DNA of 31,187 nucleotides, taken from JAIXWP01 sp049318685 (GTDB taxonomy: Bacteria > Bacteroidota > Bacteroidia > Flavobacteriales_D > Sanyastnellaceae). Under the pieces are notes generated by a model. It made no database searches and was not told the DNA's origin. It worked only from the letters and a program-made list of their open reading frames with translations. Below, in pieces: positions 7,207-15,500 of this stretch; positions within the stretch are counted from its first letter, which is position 1; the number at the start of each line of letters is the position of its first letter. The stretch covers positions 1 to 31,187 of the forward strand of contig JBMOFW010000007.1 of NCBI GenBank assembly GCA_049318685.1, read 5' to 3'. The translations under genes and the position numbers were made by a program.

Positions 7207-9405
7207 ATGGGACTTATTATGCATCTTTGGGCCATGGTTGAAAAATGGGGCCGAACTTGGGCATTGTTAATCGGATTGGCTGTGGTAATTATTTCTTGGT
7301 TTCCCATGGTCACTCATCCCGACGACTATTTATTTTCCGCAGAGGGCGATGGCCTGAAGAATTATTATACTTACGCCTACCACGTGGCTTTTGACGAGGA
7401 TCCTCTGGAAATGAGCGGTATGAATTTCCCCTATGGTGAAAGCATTTTTTATACAGATGGACACCCTCTTTTGGCAGAAATGCTGCGGACTGTAGGGCAG
7501 TTCTGGCCTTTTGTGAAACAGCATCCCGTGGGAATACTCAATGTTATCTTATTGATCGCGCTTCTCTTTTCTTTTCCAGTCAATTTCATTCTTTTACGTG
7601 AACTGAATGTAAAGCCTTTGTTGGCTCTAGTTTTCGCGGTTGCCATTGGCATGATGGCGCCTCAGATCATGAGACTCTCTGGTCATTTATCACTTTCATA
7701 TGCTTTGGCCATTCCACTCACGTGGTTTTGGGCCATTCGAACTTTGCGTTATCATCATTTACGTTGGACAATCGCGTTGACTTTAGCGATCACGTTTTGG
7801 CTTTTTACACATGCCTATCTCGGCGTCATGATCGTTTTTTTTCTTTTCTTATTCTATGTTTTTCAGAAAAAATGGTCACGTATTCCGTCGATTCTCGCGC
7901 CGCTATTGCTTTTTTTCTTAAGTATAAAAACGCTTGATCACCATACAGATCGCAACGATCAAGCGCTTGGCTTTTTTCAATACAATGCCGAGTTAGATGA
8001 TTTTTTGCTGCCACATCATGGTCCAGTAAATACCTTGCTGAAAAATATTCTTGGCTTACCAATCAAGCAACACTATGAAGCGTTTGCCTATCCGGGGTTT
8101 TTCTTTGTGTGGTTGCTCTTGCCTATGATCTTTTTTGCTTGGCGAAAACGATCATTTCGCTCTGAACGTATTTTTCACCCTGCTTTGAAACCTGGGTTGT
8201 TAGCGGCTTTAGTCGTCTTTTTGTTTGCTATGGGCTGGCCTTTTGTTTTCTTTCCGAAACTCTTAGATTATTTCCCTTGGATAAAGGCATTTCGCGCCAC
8301 GGGACGATTTGTTTGGCCTTTGTTTTTTGTGTATTCTACTTACTGCGTGGTGTTTATCCAGTATCTCTACGAAACCCGTTCAGATTGGAAAAGATCATGG
8401 AAAATTGCCGGGATTTCTTTCATGGTCATTTTTCAAATTATTGAGGGTTGGTCTGCGTTTCCCGGCGCTTTTGCCTATACTGATTTGGCAAAAAACTCCC
8501 TGAAGCCGAAAGTGTCATACGAACGTTCTCCTCAAAAATATGAGGCCATCATTGCTTTGCCTTTCTTTCACGGTATCTCTGAGTCTTTCTCTCGACCAGT
8601 AAATGGGGATGTTTTCCAACATGCATTGTCCCTGTCTATGCGCACCGGATTGCCCATGTTCAATGCCTATCTCACACGCATCAGTATGACCGAAAGTAAA
8701 TCGATCATTCAATTGATGTCACCTGATTTTTGCACGAAAACATTGCACAATCATTTTTCTCCGGAAACCAAGTTCTTGTTGATATGCACCAATGTGCAAT
8801 TGACAATGCAGGAAAGTATTTTGCGTGATCGGGCTAGATTGATTGAAACACGCCCAGATTACAACATGTATGAAATTTCATGGGGAGATTGGATGAAATT
8901 TTCTCCCGAAAAATATCTGACAGAAGCAGAAAATTGCAACAACACCCTTTATCGAAGGCATCATCTTCCTCACCCGGGTGTGGTGTACCAAGGTGGGAAA
9001 TTGGATGTGTATGTCGGAGCGGATACGGCAATGAAAGCGGGTAAGAACTATGTGGCTTCGATTTGGGTTAATAATGATTTTCCGAAATTGCTTGGCGACA
9101 ACCTTCAATTGGTAGTCGAAGAAATAGACGATCAATCAGGTCAAGTCGTGCACAAGTCGAGTGAGTTAATCGAGCGTGCCGAAGTGATTTACGATCATTG
9201 GTCTGTCGTGGAATGTCGATTTGATAAGCAGCAAACCAATTCCACATTGCGGGTTTACCTCGAGGGCAATCAAAAATCAATGCGTCCATTAGTCGTCAAA
9301 GATTTGATGTTTTTTGAATTTGGAACTACAGTCGTCGAAAAAATGAATGTGCCGAATGCAGTGCGACGAAACAATCAAATTGTCGTGCTTTCATCGCCTT
9401 TGTAA
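7207..9405 (+). CDS. Large multi-pass membrane protein, GT-C/YfhO-like, with C-terminal extracytoplasmic domain
   Basis: This is about 732 residues. The first ~420 residues contain many hydrophobic segments, about ten by eye, beginning WALLIGLAVVIISWFPMV. The first loop is acidic (DDYLFSAEGDGLKNYY ... MNFPYGESIFYTDGHPL), which recalls integral-membrane GT-C glycosyltransferases and YfhO-like proteins. Residues after ~450 are soluble and look extracytoplasmic, ending in a beta-rich region resembling a carbohydrate-binding sandwich. I cannot name a substrate. It is divergent from the wzm-wzt unit, so a glycan or lipid-linked sugar role is plausible but inferred. The start is uncertain: ATG at 7207, 7219 and 7234 are all in frame. 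An upstream extension to 7111 overlaps wzm and is rejected. No frameshift is seen. Confidence 0.7.
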   Translation: MGLIMHLWAMVEKWGRTWALLIGLAVVIISWFPMVTHPDDYLFSAEGDGLKNYYTYAYHVAFDEDPLEMSGMNFPYGESIFYTDGHPLLAEMLRTVGQFWPFVKQHPVGILNVILLIALLFSFPVNFILLRELNVKPLLALVFAVAIGMMAPQIMRLSGHLSLSYALAIPLTWFWAIRTLRYHHLRWTIALTLAITFWLFTHAYLGVMIVFFLFLFYVFQKKWSRIPSILAPLLLFFLSIKTLDHHTDRNDQALGFFQYNAELDDFLLPHHGPVNTLLKNILGLPIKQHYEAFAYPGFFFVWLLLPMIFFAWRKRSFRSERIFHPALKPGLLAALVVFLFAMGWPFVFFPKLLDYFPWIKAFRATGRFVWPLFFVYSTYCVVFIQYLYETRSDWKRSWKIAGISFMVIFQIIEGWSAFPGAFAYTDLAKNSLKPKVSYERSPQKYEAIIALPFFHGISESFSRPVNGDVFQHALSLSMRTGLPMFNAYLTRISMTESKSIIQLMSPDFCTKTLHNHFSPETKFLLICTNVQLTMQESILRDRARLIETRPDYNMYEISWGDWMKFSPEKYLTEAENCNNTLYRRHHLPHPGVVYQGGKLDVYVGADTAMKAGKNYVASIWVNNDFPKLLGDNLQLVVEEIDDQSGQVVHKSSELIERAEVIYDHWSVVECRFDKQQTNSTLRVYLEGNQKSMRPLVVKDLMFFEFGTTVVEKMNVPNAVRRNNQIVVLSSPL

Positions 9406-9463
9406 ATGGATTGATTGGAACTGACAGAATTGTCTTTTCTTTGCACTACCAAAATTACTATGC

Positions 9464-10756
9464 ATGAATGTCTTGGTTCTTGGCTCCGGTGGCCGTGAGC
9501 ACGCTATAAGCTGGAAGTTAGCGCAAAGTTCGCATCTGAAATCTTTATTTATTGCGCCCGGCAACGCGGGTACCGCCAGTGTGGGAACCAACGTCGATTT
9601 GAATCCAGAAGATTTCAAGGCGGTGAAAAAATTCGTTTTGGAAAATGAAATCCGCATGGTCATCGTCGGACCCGAAGCTCCTTTGGTGAAAGGAATAGTT
9701 GATTTTTTTGAAAATGATAAGCAGCTAAAAACAATACCAATCATTGGTCCTACAGCATTGGGTTCACAGTTAGAAGGGAGTAAGGATTTTGCAAAACGCT
9801 TCATGCAGAAGTATCACATCCCTACTGCGAAATACGCTTCATTTACTGCTGAAACATTGGAGGAAGGAAAAAAATTCCTCGCCGGAATGAAAGCCCCATA
9901 TGTGCTTAAAGCAGACGGACTAGCAGCTGGAAAAGGTGTTTTGATAATTGAGAAATTGGCCGAAGCGCAAGTTGAACTCGAATCGATGCTCCGTGATGCG
10001 AAGTTTGGAGAGGCGAGTAAAACCGTTGTTATCGAAGAATTTTTAAAAGGGATCGAATGTTCGGTGTTTGTCTTAACAGATGGTCATTCATACAAAATAC
10101 TCCCCGAAGCAAAAGATTACAAGCGTATCGGTGTGGGCGACACTGGCCCCAATACGGGTGGCATGGGCGCTATTTCTCCTGTTCCCTTCTGCACACCCGA
10201 ATTCATGGATAAGGTGGAAAGCCGCATCATTATTCCGACTGTCAAAGGCTTGAAAGCAGAGCAAATCGGCTACAAGGGATTCATCTTTTTTGGTTTGATC
10301 AAAGTACATAATGATCCGTATGTGATCGAGTACAACTGCCGCATGGGCGATCCAGAAACGGAAGTCGTGATGCCGCGTATCAAATCGGATTTGCTCAATC
10401 TCTTTGAAGGTGTGGCAACGGAAACACTTTCTGAATGCGATCTACATGTGGATGAACGCGTAGTGAGCACAGTGATGCTCGTGAGCGAAGGTTATCCGGA
10501 TGCCTATGAAAAAGGCAAAGAGATCAAAGGATTGCATCGCTTGGATGAAGCTATTGCATTTCACGCCGGAACACGCAAGGCCGGACAGAAAATTGTCACC
10601 AACGGAGGTCGTGTGATTGCGGTGAGTGCCTACGGAAATAGCATTTCTGAAGCAACCGAACGTTCATTCGATGGTGCTGAAATGATTGAATATTCCGGAA
10701 AGTATTTCCGCAACGACATCGGCCAAGACCTGATCAAGATTCTCGAAAAACTCTAA
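9464..10756 (+). CDS. purD: Phosphoribosylamine-glycine ligase (GAR synthetase)
   Basis: The 430-residue product has normal PurD length. It joins phosphoribosylamine and glycine with ATP, step two of de novo purine synthesis, in the cytoplasm. Visible motifs in order are VLGSGGREHAISWKL at the N-terminus, GPEAPLVKGI, GSQLEGSKDFAKRFM, the ATP-grasp loop LKADGLAAGKGVLI, GDTGPNTGGMGAISP and CRMGDPETEVVMPRI. The domain order and ATP-binding residues are intact. It is preceded by a weak promoter-like pair: TTG at 9415-9417 and TTTCTTTG at 9436-9443. Its TAA is followed at once by the stop codon of the convergent mfd, with no intergenic base and no terminator. It is not part of a purine operon here. 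Confidence 0.97.
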   Translation: MNVLVLGSGGREHAISWKLAQSSHLKSLFIAPGNAGTASVGTNVDLNPEDFKAVKKFVLENEIRMVIVGPEAPLVKGIVDFFENDKQLKTIPIIGPTALGSQLEGSKDFAKRFMQKYHIPTAKYASFTAETLEEGKKFLAGMKAPYVLKADGLAAGKGVLIIEKLAEAQVELESMLRDAKFGEASKTVVIEEFLKGIECSVFVLTDGHSYKILPEAKDYKRIGVGDTGPNTGGMGAISPVPFCTPEFMDKVESRIIIPTVKGLKAEQIGYKGFIFFGLIKVHNDPYVIEYNCRMGDPETEVVMPRIKSDLLNLFEGVATETLSECDLHVDERVVSTVMLVSEGYPDAYEKGKEIKGLHRLDEAIAFHAGTRKAGQKIVTNGGRVIAVSAYGNSISEATERSFDGAEMIEYSGKYFRNDIGQDLIKILEKL

Positions 10757-13700
10757 TTAGAGCTTCGTACCGTGTGCCATAGCCGTGAGTATTTGCACGG
10801 CCCGGTTCATCGTTTTCACATCGTTGAACGACATGCGCAAGGTGTCTTCTTTTTCATACATCTTGCCCGCATTTGGATTGATCTTGATAAACTCCAAAAC
10901 CCGCGTGAAACAATCACTTTGGTAATATGGAGAGTCTTGTTTGGTGATGAAATAGCCAATCATTTTTTCTGATTTCAACACCAGTTTTTCCAAACCAATC
11001 TCTCGTGCTAACCAACGCAGGCGCATGGTTTCAATCAATCGATAAGCAGGTTCAGGAATAGGACCGAAACGGTCGACCAAATTCTTGATGTATTCGCCCA
11101 TTTGATCTTCTGTTTCCAATTCATCCAATTCTTTATATAAAGCAATACGCTCTGTAATGCTGCTCACATAATCATCCGGAATCAGAATTTCAAAATCGGT
11201 TTCGAGCATGGTGTCTTTGACAAAATGCTGGGTCTTTTTCAATTCCGCATCATACAAGTCGCGGAAATGCTCTTGTTTCAATTCATCAATGGCTTCATTG
11301 AGAATTTTTTGATAGGTTTCAAAACCAATATCATTGATAAAGCCGCTTTGTTCACCTCCGAGGAGATTGCCCGCGCCGCGGATATCCAAATCGCGCATGG
11401 CGATGTGCATACCAGAACCAAGATCACTAAACTGCTCTATCGCCATCAAGCGTTTTTTCGAATCACTCGGCAACAAATGCAAGGGTGGTGCAAGCAAATA
11501 ACAAAACGCGTGTTTGTTGTTTCGTCCTACGCGGCCGCGCAATTGGTGAAGATCGCTCATCCCGAAATTTTGCGCGTCATTGATAATAATGGTGTTGGCA
11601 TTACTGATGTCAATACCACTTTCAACAATGGCTGTGCTCACCAATACATCAAACACTCCTTCAATGAAATTGGTCATCACTTCTTCTAATTCATCACCAC
11701 TCATTTGTCCGTGCGCTATTCCAACACGCACATCGGGAACGAGGCGTTGAATCATACCAGCCAATTCTTTCAGATTTTGAATGCGATTGTGCACGAAGAA
11801 AACTTGACCTCCACGCTGCACTTCATAACTAATGGCATCACGGATAATCTCTTCATTGAATGGACGAATTTCGGTTTGAATCGGATGACGATTGGGCGGA
11901 GGCGTGGCAATGATACTCAGGTCACGAGCGCCCATTAAAGAGAACTGTAATGTCCGCGGAATGGGCGTAGCCGTGAGAGTAAGTGTATCCACGTTTTCCC
12001 GCATCGTTTTCAATTTGTCCTTGACAGCGACACCGAATTTTTGTTCTTCATCGATAATTAAAAGACCGAGGTCTTTGAATTGCACTTTCTTGCCCACAAT
12101 GGCGTGCGTGCCCACCAAAATGTCTATTTCACCTTTGGCAAGCTTGGTGAGGGTTTCGCTTTGTTGTTTGGCTGTCTTAAAACGATTGATATAATCGACG
12201 CGCGCCGGAAAGTCTTTCAGTCGTGCGGAAAAGCTCTTGTAATGTTGCAATGAAAGAATGGTGGTGGGCACCAACACAGCCACTTGTTTGTTGTCAGCCA
12301 CTGCTTTGAATGCCGCGCGAATGGCGATCTCGGTTTTTCCAAATCCAACATCACCACACACCAAACGGTCCATCGGTGCGGTGTTTTCCATGTCTTCTTT
12401 CACCGCGATCGTGGCCTTCAATTGGTCTGGCGTGTCTTCGTACATGAACGAGGCTTCCAATTCAGTTTGCAAATAACTATCAGGCGTATAGTTGAACCCA
12501 ATTGTGGCTTTGCGTTTGGCGTAGAGTTTTATCAAGTCGAAAGCCAATTCCTTGACTTTGGTTTTCGTCTTGCGCTTCAGTGTTTGCCAGGCATTGCTTC
12601 CCAATTTATCGATGCTTGGCGCCGTGCCTTCTTTGCCCACAAACTTGGAAATGCGATGCAGGCTGTGAATGCTCACATACAGAATGTCGCCGCCTTTGTA
12701 TGTTAAACGAATGGCTTCTTGCTCTTTTCCATTCACGTCTATTTTTTGCAACCCACTGAATTGACCAATACCGTGGTCGATGTGCACTACGTAATCGCCC
12801 GGTTGCAGGGACATGATTTCTTTGATGGTCAGCGCTTCTTTACTTTTCTTAAATCCCTCTTTTAATCGGAAGCGATGATAACGTTCGAAAATTTGATGGT
12901 CGGTATAAAGTAAAATCTTAGAAGCCTTATCGACAAAGCCTTCGCTAAGTTCAAGGTTTAATGGATGAAAGTGCACCGCATGATCTTTGTCTTCGAAAAT
13001 TTGATATAAACGTTCGATTTGCTTGGCTTGACCGGCTGAAACAATATTGGTGTAACCCGACTTTTGGTTGTTGTTTAGGTTTTCACCGAGCAATTCAAAG
13101 TTCTTGTTAAATGCAGGTTGTGGAGTCATTTCGAATTCAAGTACCGTTGACTCAATAAATTTGCGTTGTCCACCAAACTCTACACAGGTCATCTTTTCGA
13201 TGATGCGATAGAAATCGTTTTTAGAAGAATATAGTTCTTCTGGTGTTTCATGCGCAGTGACCGATTGGAGTTTTTCAAATTGCGTTTGTGCTTTTTGCAC
13301 TTCTTTGTCGCATTGTTCCATGGCGCCGGCCAAGTCGCGCACCCACACTACCGCATCTTCAGGAAGGAATTCCAGAAGGCTAATGCGGGCTTCTTCAGCA
13401 GCGCGATTGCTCACATTGGGAACAATAGTCGCGCGGGTCATTTTATTGATCGAAAGCTGATTGGATGGATCAAATTTTCGGATGCTCTCCACATCATCAC
13501 CAAACAATTCGATGCGGTAGGGATGATCGAACGAAAATGAAAAGACGTCGAGAATGCCTCCGCGAACGGCGTATTGACCCGGTTCGTAGACATAGTCCAC
13601 TTTTTCAAATCCGAAGTCATGGAATATTTCATCGACAAATTCGAGTGAAATTTTGTGTCCCACTTCAATGTCGAAGGTGTTCTTCGCCATTTCTTTTTTG

Positions 13701-14164
13701 GTCACTACCTTTTCTGCGAGTGCTTCGGCATAAGTGATAATTACTGCGCCTTCCGGACGTTTGTTGATTTCATTCAATACCTCTGCGCGCATCGCTACAT
13801 TGGCATTTTCCGTCATTTCGGTTTGGTAGGGCACCCTTGCACTGCGCGGGAAGAAAAGTATATGCGACTTACGTGCTTTGATGATTTCCTCTTCATCTTT
13901 AAACGTGCCCGAAGAATCGGTTTCTTGAAATGGGAATACGATGTTTTCCAGATCATTGAGAAAATAGGCCGCGGCTTCTTTGTCTTCGAGAATAAATACG
14001 GTTGTTTTTCCGCTTTCTTCCAGAAAACCGGAGGCAACCAATGCACTGGCTGAGCCAACCAATCCCTTCAAGAATGATTTTTCACCGCGCTGCTGCGCTT
14101 GCTGCACCAAGCGTGTGGTGTGCGGGTGATTTTTATAATGATTCTTTAATTCGTAAATATTCAT
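10757..14164 (-). CDS. mfd: Transcription-repair coupling factor
   Basis: The 1135-residue product is full length. Mfd removes RNA polymerase stalled at DNA lesions and recruits UvrA. The N-terminal UvrB-like module has the family segments GLVGSASALVASGFL and VYEPGQYAVRGGILDVFSF. The polymerase-interacting CarD-like domain lies near residues 465-560 (GDYVVHIDHGIGQFSGL). RecG-like translocase motifs follow: Walker A GDVGFGKTEIA near residue 605, IIDEEQKFGV near 700, LTATPIPRTL, and the late motif HQLRGRVGR near 885. The C-terminal TRCF domain follows (about 1000-1100). A TACCTTTG promoter element and a terminator-like hairpin lie in its leader. It is divergent from pabB and convergent with purD. 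Confidence 0.97.
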   Translation of the reverse strand: MNIYELKNHYKNHPHTTRLVQQAQQRGEKSFLKGLVGSASALVASGFLEESGKTTVFILEDKEAAAYFLNDLENIVFPFQETDSSGTFKDEEEIIKARKSHILFFPRSARVPYQTEMTENANVAMRAEVLNEINKRPEGAVIITYAEALAEKVVTKKEMAKNTFDIEVGHKISLEFVDEIFHDFGFEKVDYVYEPGQYAVRGGILDVFSFSFDHPYRIELFGDDVESIRKFDPSNQLSINKMTRATIVPNVSNRAAEEARISLLEFLPEDAVVWVRDLAGAMEQCDKEVQKAQTQFEKLQSVTAHETPEELYSSKNDFYRIIEKMTCVEFGGQRKFIESTVLEFEMTPQPAFNKNFELLGENLNNNQKSGYTNIVSAGQAKQIERLYQIFEDKDHAVHFHPLNLELSEGFVDKASKILLYTDHQIFERYHRFRLKEGFKKSKEALTIKEIMSLQPGDYVVHIDHGIGQFSGLQKIDVNGKEQEAIRLTYKGGDILYVSIHSLHRISKFVGKEGTAPSIDKLGSNAWQTLKRKTKTKVKELAFDLIKLYAKRKATIGFNYTPDSYLQTELEASFMYEDTPDQLKATIAVKEDMENTAPMDRLVCGDVGFGKTEIAIRAAFKAVADNKQVAVLVPTTILSLQHYKSFSARLKDFPARVDYINRFKTAKQQSETLTKLAKGEIDILVGTHAIVGKKVQFKDLGLLIIDEEQKFGVAVKDKLKTMRENVDTLTLTATPIPRTLQFSLMGARDLSIIATPPPNRHPIQTEIRPFNEEIIRDAISYEVQRGGQVFFVHNRIQNLKELAGMIQRLVPDVRVGIAHGQMSGDELEEVMTNFIEGVFDVLVSTAIVESGIDISNANTIIINDAQNFGMSDLHQLRGRVGRNNKHAFCYLLAPPLHLLPSDSKKRLMAIEQFSDLGSGMHIAMRDLDIRGAGNLLGGEQSGFINDIGFETYQKILNEAIDELKQEHFRDLYDAELKKTQHFVKDTMLETDFEILIPDDYVSSITERIALYKELDELETEDQMGEYIKNLVDRFGPIPEPAYRLIETMRLRWLAREIGLEKLVLKSEKMIGYFITKQDSPYYQSDCFTRVLEFIKINPNAGKMYEKEDTLRMSFNDVKTMNRAVQILTAMAHGTKL

Positions 14165-14184
14165 GTCGAAAATGATGAAAACAC

Positions 14185-14218
14185 AAAAGGGACAAGTCTG
14201 TTCAGACCCGTCCTTTTT
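14185..14218 (-). promoter_or_regulatory. Terminator-like hairpin in the mfd leader (possible attenuator)
   Basis: An inverted repeat lies between the mfd promoter element and the mfd ATG. The core is GTCTG/CAGAC (14196-14200 and 14203-14207). The outer part is GAC/GTC flanked by AAAAGG/CCTTTT, with small internal loops and one bulged G. Read on the minus strand it is followed by GTG and TTTT. On the plus strand it has a five-T tail, so it could also stop antisense transcription. The structure is seen directly; the regulatory role is inference. Confidence 0.55.
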
Positions 14219-14229
14219 ATGTGGCGGGG

Positions 14230-14237
14230 CAAAGGTA
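14230..14237 (-). promoter_or_regulatory. Candidate -7 promoter element of mfd
   Basis: The minus strand reads TACCTTTG, a full match to TAnnTTTG, 65 bases before the mfd ATG. Its context (TACCTTTGCCCC) closely resembles the rlmN element (TATCTTTGCCCC). No clear TTG -33 box. Confidence 0.5.
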
Positions 14238-14243
14238 GTGTAC

Positions 14244-14251
14244 TAAATTCG
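14244..14251 (+). promoter_or_regulatory. Candidate -7 element of pabB
   Basis: TAAATTCG is one mismatch from TAnnTTTG and lies 8 bases before the pabB ATG, implying a very short or absent leader. It is nearly back to back with the mfd element. Confidence 0.35.
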
Positions 14252-14259
14252 CCGCAGAA

Positions 14260-15498
14260 ATGGATCCCGTTAAAAACATCAATCGATTGGCTTATTGGAC
14301 CGCCTTGGCGGCTTCTCCTCAATGGGGAGGCTATGCCTGTGTATGGCGCCCGAACGCGGAGGTATGTTATGTAGCACTGGGTGTTGATGAGGTAAAATCA
14401 GGCGATGAATTATCTACTCTGGATACTATTCAACATGCAGGTCGCTATTGGTTCGGTTTTTTATCTTACGACCTAAAGAATCGAATTGAAAAATTGACCA
14501 CCACGCGGCCGCACCCGATGTCATTTCCTGGCTTACTGTTTTTTTCGCCAAAATTATTGGTCCGGATTGAGCAGGGAAAAGAAGAAGTCTTAGTGGATCT
14601 GACGGATGGACATTGGAAGAATGAAAAAGTGACTATAGAAGGCATTGAGTTGCGCAAAGCTTTTGATTGGAAACTTATGCAGTCACGCGAGTCGTATCTC
14701 GAGGCTGTGCGTCAATTGAAAAAGCATATACAACAAGGAGATATTTACGAGGTCAATTATTGTACGGCTTTCGAAACGGAAGCGATAATTGATCACCCGT
14801 TGGCGCTATTCAACGTGTTGAACGAGCGCACAGAAGCACCATACGCGACGTTCTTTTCTTGGCCCGGACGCACCGTGCTTTGCGGTTCTCCTGAATTGTA
14901 TTTGGAGAAACAAGACAAACGCCTGATTTCATCTCCCATTAAAGGTACTGTGAAGCGCGGACAAACGCCTCCAGAGGATGAAGCCCTTGCCCGACAATTG
15001 CGTGAGGATATAAAAGAACAAGGGGAGAATGTGATGATCGTGGATTTGGTGCGCAACGATTTGAGTCGCATTGCCGCAACAAATAGTGTCGTTGTCGATG
15101 AATTATTTGGCATATACACATTCAAAACGGTTCATCACATGATTTCAACGGTGAGTTGCATGGTTCGAGACGGCATTGGTTTAAGCGAAATAGTGAAAGC
15201 GACGTTCCCAATGGGGTCGATGACCGGTGCCCCAAAGATTAGGGCAATGCAATTGGCTGATCAATATGAAGTGATTGGTCGCGGGATCTATAGTGGTAGT
15301 ATAGGTATGATTACACCAAACGGGGACTTTGAGTGGAACGTGGTGATTCGGAGTATGCTGATAGATCATGAAGCGCATAAGGCCTATTGTCATGTAGGTG
15401 GAGCCATTACCGCTTTGTGTGATGAAGAAAAAGAATATGATGAATGCCAATTGAAGGCAACAGCAGTGTTGTCGATAGAAAATTTGAAGTACATTTAA
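14260..15498 (+). CDS. pabB: Aminodeoxychorismate synthase component I
   Basis: The 412-residue product belongs to the chorismate-binding family and makes 4-amino-4-deoxychorismate from chorismate for folate synthesis. The family motifs are complete: QGDIYEVNYC, PIKGTVKRG, MIVDLVRNDLSRIA, FPMGSMTGAPKIRAM, GRGIYSGSIGMITP and VGGAITALCD. The Lys in PIKGT is the residue that distinguishes PabB from anthranilate synthase TrpE, which has Ala there, so PabB is preferred. The glutamine amidotransferase partner (PabA) is not in this window. The stop codon lies 2 bases before the tilS ATG, so the two genes are probably one transcript. Confidence 0.92.
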   Translation: MDPVKNINRLAYWTALAASPQWGGYACVWRPNAEVCYVALGVDEVKSGDELSTLDTIQHAGRYWFGFLSYDLKNRIEKLTTTRPHPMSFPGLLFFSPKLLVRIEQGKEEVLVDLTDGHWKNEKVTIEGIELRKAFDWKLMQSRESYLEAVRQLKKHIQQGDIYEVNYCTAFETEAIIDHPLALFNVLNERTEAPYATFFSWPGRTVLCGSPELYLEKQDKRLISSPIKGTVKRGQTPPEDEALARQLREDIKEQGENVMIVDLVRNDLSRIAATNSVVVDELFGIYTFKTVHHMISTVSCMVRDGIGLSEIVKATFPMGSMTGAPKIRAMQLADQYEVIGRGIYSGSIGMITPNGDFEWNVVIRSMLIDHEAHKAYCHVGGAITALCDEEKEYDECQLKATAVLSIENLKYI

Positions 15499-15500
15499 TC

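Noticed and set aside
14260..15498. Anthranilate synthase component I (trpE)
   Set aside because: PIKGT with Lys is the PabB form, and no trp genes are nearby.
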